Below are positions 14,361 through 16,030 of a stretch of 16,030 nucleotides of DNA, piece after piece. This stretch comes from Clostridiales bacterium UBA1248 (lineage in GTDB: Bacteria > Bacillota > Clostridia > Oscillospirales > CAG-272), in the NCBI GenBank assembly GCA_002308615.1, contig DBWC01000030.1:3860-19889 (forward strand), given 5' to 3'. Position numbers and translations under genes: made by a program. Below the pieces are notes generated by a model. It saw only the letters and a list, made by a program, of their open reading frames with translations, was not told where the DNA came from and ran no database searches. Each line of letters opens with the position of its first letter. Positions within the stretch are counted from its first letter, which is position 1.

Positions 14361-15587
14361 TCAGTCCTCCTTTTGCGTCTCGGTTTTTATCATTCGCACT
14401 ATATATACCGGAATATTCTCGGACTGGCGGTAGATCTCACAGTAATCCGCGTAGTCCGGATAGCGGTCGGAAAGAGCCTTCAGCGTCGCTTCTTTTATGC
14501 GTTCCTTTGCGTTTTCAAGCTCCGTGCATATTTCAAAATAATAACCTTTCGCCTGCCTCTGCGCTTCGACCTGCCGCGTTACTGCGTCGTACAGCTCGGA
14601 CGGCGTGGACGGGTCAAAAGCGTTGTGAGAATAATAATTTGTCTTGTCGGAGCACACGGGCACGTTGTTTATGCTTTTTTCGTGATCCAGATAAAACGTC
14701 GCGTCGTCGCGGCAAAGGTACAGATGCGACGTTACGCCGCGCAGCACGGTGCCGTTGAGGTTTCCGTCAAGGTCGTCCGAATATATGTCGATATTGTAGT
14801 AGTTATCCTGTATCAGCGTCGTGTTCCAGTATAGCTGACCGCCGTTTACTATAAACGAGGTGCCGCCGTATCTTTCGTAAAGCAGCTTGAACGCCTTCGC
14901 ATAACCGAGAGACGTCGCCTTTCCTTCGACGAGAGCGCCGTACGCCGTGTCGGCGTATATGCCGCCTGACCCGGTCTTCTCACATATTCCGCACAGATAA
15001 TCGTGTATAAGCTGACAGACGAGATAAACGTCGTGTACGTCCGATATCATGGAATCCGCTTTTTTAAGCGAAGCCTTGAATCTGTTGTCGGCTTTTTCCA
15101 GGAATTTCGAGCTGTCGTCGTTATTCGCGGTGTACGGTATCCAGACGCGCGTGTATTTGTCGTTGACTATCGAAGGCAATATGACAAGCTCTCCGGATTT
15201 TTTGCCGGATTTCGTATAACCGTGACTTTTAAGGTCGAATTCCGACGCGTTAACGTAATAAAGCGACGGTTCGTCGTACGTAAGCGCGCGGACTATGCCG
15301 TTCAGCTCCGTCTCGGTCAGCACAAGCGGCATAAGCGGCGTGTAAGGATCGCCTTTTTCAATGGTTTCCTTTAACACGTCGTAAACGTATTGACCGCGTG
15401 CGTCAAGCGTGTTGAAATAAAGAGAATCCGCTCTTATGACCGGTTCCCCCGTTATTTTTTCCGACGCCGTTTCCAGATCGTGCGTTATCCTCGACACCGC
15501 TCCAACGCTCATTATTGAATAGACCACGAGCGAAATAAAGACGAGACAGAAGATACCGAAGCAAATTTTTTTGATCCTGCTTTTCAT
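14361..15587 (-). CDS. Membrane-anchored transglutaminase-like protein, probably catalytically inactive
   Basis: The 408-residue protein starts with a basic segment and one membrane helix (about 8-30) and is otherwise extracytoplasmic. The N-terminal part (YFNTLDARGQYVYDVLKETI, IVRALTYDEPSLYYV) is typical of clostridial proteins carrying a transglutaminase-like domain. The domain itself lies at about 185-275: AYGALVEGKATSLGYAKAF aligns with the usual GKAVCEGYAxAF, and GGQLYWN with GHAWN. The catalytic Cys is therefore Ser226 (codon TCT, one base from TGT) and the His is Leu252; the Asp (D267 in NIDIYSDD) remains. It is probably a binding or structural pseudoenzyme at the cell surface. It heads the operon and has its own promoter. 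Confidence 0.82.
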   Translation of the reverse strand: MKSRIKKICFGIFCLVFISLVVYSIMSVGAVSRITHDLETASEKITGEPVIRADSLYFNTLDARGQYVYDVLKETIEKGDPYTPLMPLVLTETELNGIVRALTYDEPSLYYVNASEFDLKSHGYTKSGKKSGELVILPSIVNDKYTRVWIPYTANNDDSSKFLEKADNRFKASLKKADSMISDVHDVYLVCQLIHDYLCGICEKTGSGGIYADTAYGALVEGKATSLGYAKAFKLLYERYGGTSFIVNGGQLYWNTTLIQDNYYNIDIYSDDLDGNLNGTVLRGVTSHLYLCRDDATFYLDHEKSINNVPVCSDKTNYYSHNAFDPSTPSELYDAVTRQVEAQRQAKGYYFEICTELENAKERIKEATLKALSDRYPDYADYCEIYRQSENIPVYIVRMIKTETQKED

Positions 15588-15616
15588 TTTACGTCTCTTT
15601 CGTATTACTGTAGTTC

Positions 15617-15645
15617 AGTATATCATAAATATTTGCATAATTCAA
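15617..15645 (-). promoter_or_regulatory. Sigma-A promoter of the transglutaminase-like/pncC/walJ/rlmH operon
   Basis: On the minus strand, TTGAAT (15645-15640) and TATACT (15622-15617) are 17 bases apart, and the -10 is extended by TG (TGATATACT). Transcription would start about 7 bases downstream of the -10 box, leaving a leader of some 20 bases before the ATG at 15587. No other convincing promoter is visible in the operon, whose six genes overlap or nearly touch. Confidence 0.8.
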
Positions 15646-15661
15646 GAATTACAGATTAAAA

Positions 15662-15677
15662 TTGCAAAAATTTGCAA
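15662..15677. repeat. Perfect AT-rich inverted repeat upstream of the operon promoter
   Basis: TTGCAAAAATTTGCAA is a perfect seven-base inverted repeat with a two-base centre, centred about 60 bases upstream of the expected transcription start. A related TTTGCAT half-site lies at 15632-15638, inside the promoter spacer. It has the size and symmetry of a dimeric regulator site but could also be an AT-rich upstream element. Confidence 0.35.
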
Positions 15678-15694
15678 GAAGGCGAAACGTCGGC

Positions 15695-15724
15695 AAAGAA
15701 ATTCGGGGGTTCACGGAACCCCCG
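15695..15724 (-). terminator. Terminator hairpin of the sporulation sigma gene
   Basis: CGGGGGTTC (15704-15712) and GAACCCCCG (15716-15724) form a perfect nine-pair stem with a three-base loop. On the minus strand it is followed by AATTTCTTT, a weak T-rich tail, and it lies 35 bases past the sigma stop, so it probably ends that transcript. A further AACCCCCGG copy at 15746-15754 could pair with the same GGGGGTT arm. The GGGGGTTCAC sequence also occurs, reverse-complemented, in the repeat at 6916. Confidence 0.6.
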
Positions 15725-15758
15725 GTAAGAATTCAAAAGCGGCGAAACCCCCGGATTT

Positions 15759-16030
15759 TTACGTCATATACTTTTTCAGCTTCTGCAGAGCGGCTTTTTC
15801 TATACGCGAGATCTGCGCCTGCGATACGCCGAGCTCCGCCGCCGCTTCGGTCTGCGTTTTTCCGCGGTAGTATCTTATCCGAAGGATCTTCGCCTCGCGC
15901 GCGGTGCACCGTTTCAGCGCGTCGTACAGCGCCAGTTTGTCCATCCACAGCTCGCTGTTTTCGTCAGCTATGCGCTCGGACAGATATATTTCGTCTCCAT
16001 CCTGACCGAAGACCGGCTCGTACAGCGAAA
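15759..16030 (-). CDS. SigF/SigG-type sporulation sigma factor, C-terminal part (5' end missing)
   Basis: The frame is open to the right edge, giving the last ~90 residues of a sigma-70 family protein; the ATG at 15944 is internal. The visible part begins with SLYEPVFGQDGDEIYLSERI, the region-3 linker typical of forespore sigma factors. It continues with region 4: LKRCTAREAKILRIRYYRGK and the helix-turn-helix TQTEAAAELGVSQAQISRIEKAALQKL. The GKTQxEVAxExGISQAQVSRLEK-like pattern fits SigG best and SigF second; SigE/SigK fit less well. It would direct forespore gene expression, implying an endospore former. It stands on the same strand as the transglutaminase-like operon but is separated from it by a terminator and a promoter. 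Confidence 0.82.
   Translation of the reverse strand, partial: SLYEPVFGQDGDEIYLSERIADENSELWMDKLALYDALKRCTAREAKILRIRYYRGKTQTEAAAELGVSQAQISRIEKAALQKLKKYMT

Noticed and set aside
14225..14758. 177-codon plus-strand open frame opposite pncC and the transglutaminase-like gene
   Set aside because: Its low-complexity Arg/Ser-rich composition is typical of antisense frames, and it spans two real genes with coupled stop and start codons.
1..16030. CRISPR arrays, tRNA/rRNA genes, insertion sequences or phage genes
   Set aside because: No regularly spaced repeats, tRNA-like cloverleaf segments, transposase motifs or phage structural motifs were seen on reading both strands.

Overview
The window (about 50% G+C) looks like chromosome from an anaerobic, spore-forming member of the Clostridia, probably an uncultured gut or rumen Oscillospirales-type bacterium. 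The evidence is a sporulation-type sigma factor, a WalJ/RlmH pair, strong AGGAG ribosome sites, sigma-A promoters with extended -10 boxes, and two proteins carrying type I dockerin sequence. No tRNA, rRNA, CRISPR array, transposase or phage gene was found. No stretch longer than 300 bases lacks a gene.

Left part (1-4740, plus strand): a 5'-truncated gene encodes dockerin sequence, a TIM-barrel glycosidase-like domain and a CBM9-like domain. Its stop codon overlaps the start of a BadF/GlcNAc-kinase-type sugar kinase. Behind a textbook promoter lies a secreted protein with a C-terminal dockerin, closed by a strong terminator shared with the convergent next operon. This part looks like extracellular glycan capture and breakdown plus sugar phosphorylation.

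Middle part (4748-11355, minus strand, read right to left): pth, an ECF sigma factor, a zinc-binding membrane anti-sigma factor, a four-helix membrane protein, a GH36 alpha-galactosidase, a second four-helix membrane protein and a GH78-type alpha-L-rhamnosidase. From the sigma gene to the GH36 gene each gene overlaps the next by 4-20 bases, so a sigma/anti-sigma switch is coupled directly to cytoplasmic glycosidases. The anti-sigma factor has almost no extracytoplasmic part, so the overlapping membrane protein is a candidate sensor. The two downstream gaps carry palindromic GC-rich repeats.

Right part (11405-16030): a plus-strand NfeD-like protein overlaps tail to tail with a six-gene minus-strand housekeeping operon: a transglutaminase-like protein that has lost its catalytic Cys and His, pncC, a small membrane protein, walJ, rlmH, and a PH-like membrane protein. 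All junctions are overlaps or one-base gaps, and a consensus sigma-A promoter lies upstream. At the right edge is the 3' end of a SigF/SigG-type sporulation sigma gene followed by a terminator hairpin.

The most distinctive features are the ECF-sigma/anti-sigma/glycosidase operon with its paired small membrane proteins and the pseudo-transglutaminase heading the walJ-rlmH operon. All functional statements are from sequence reading; no database search was run.
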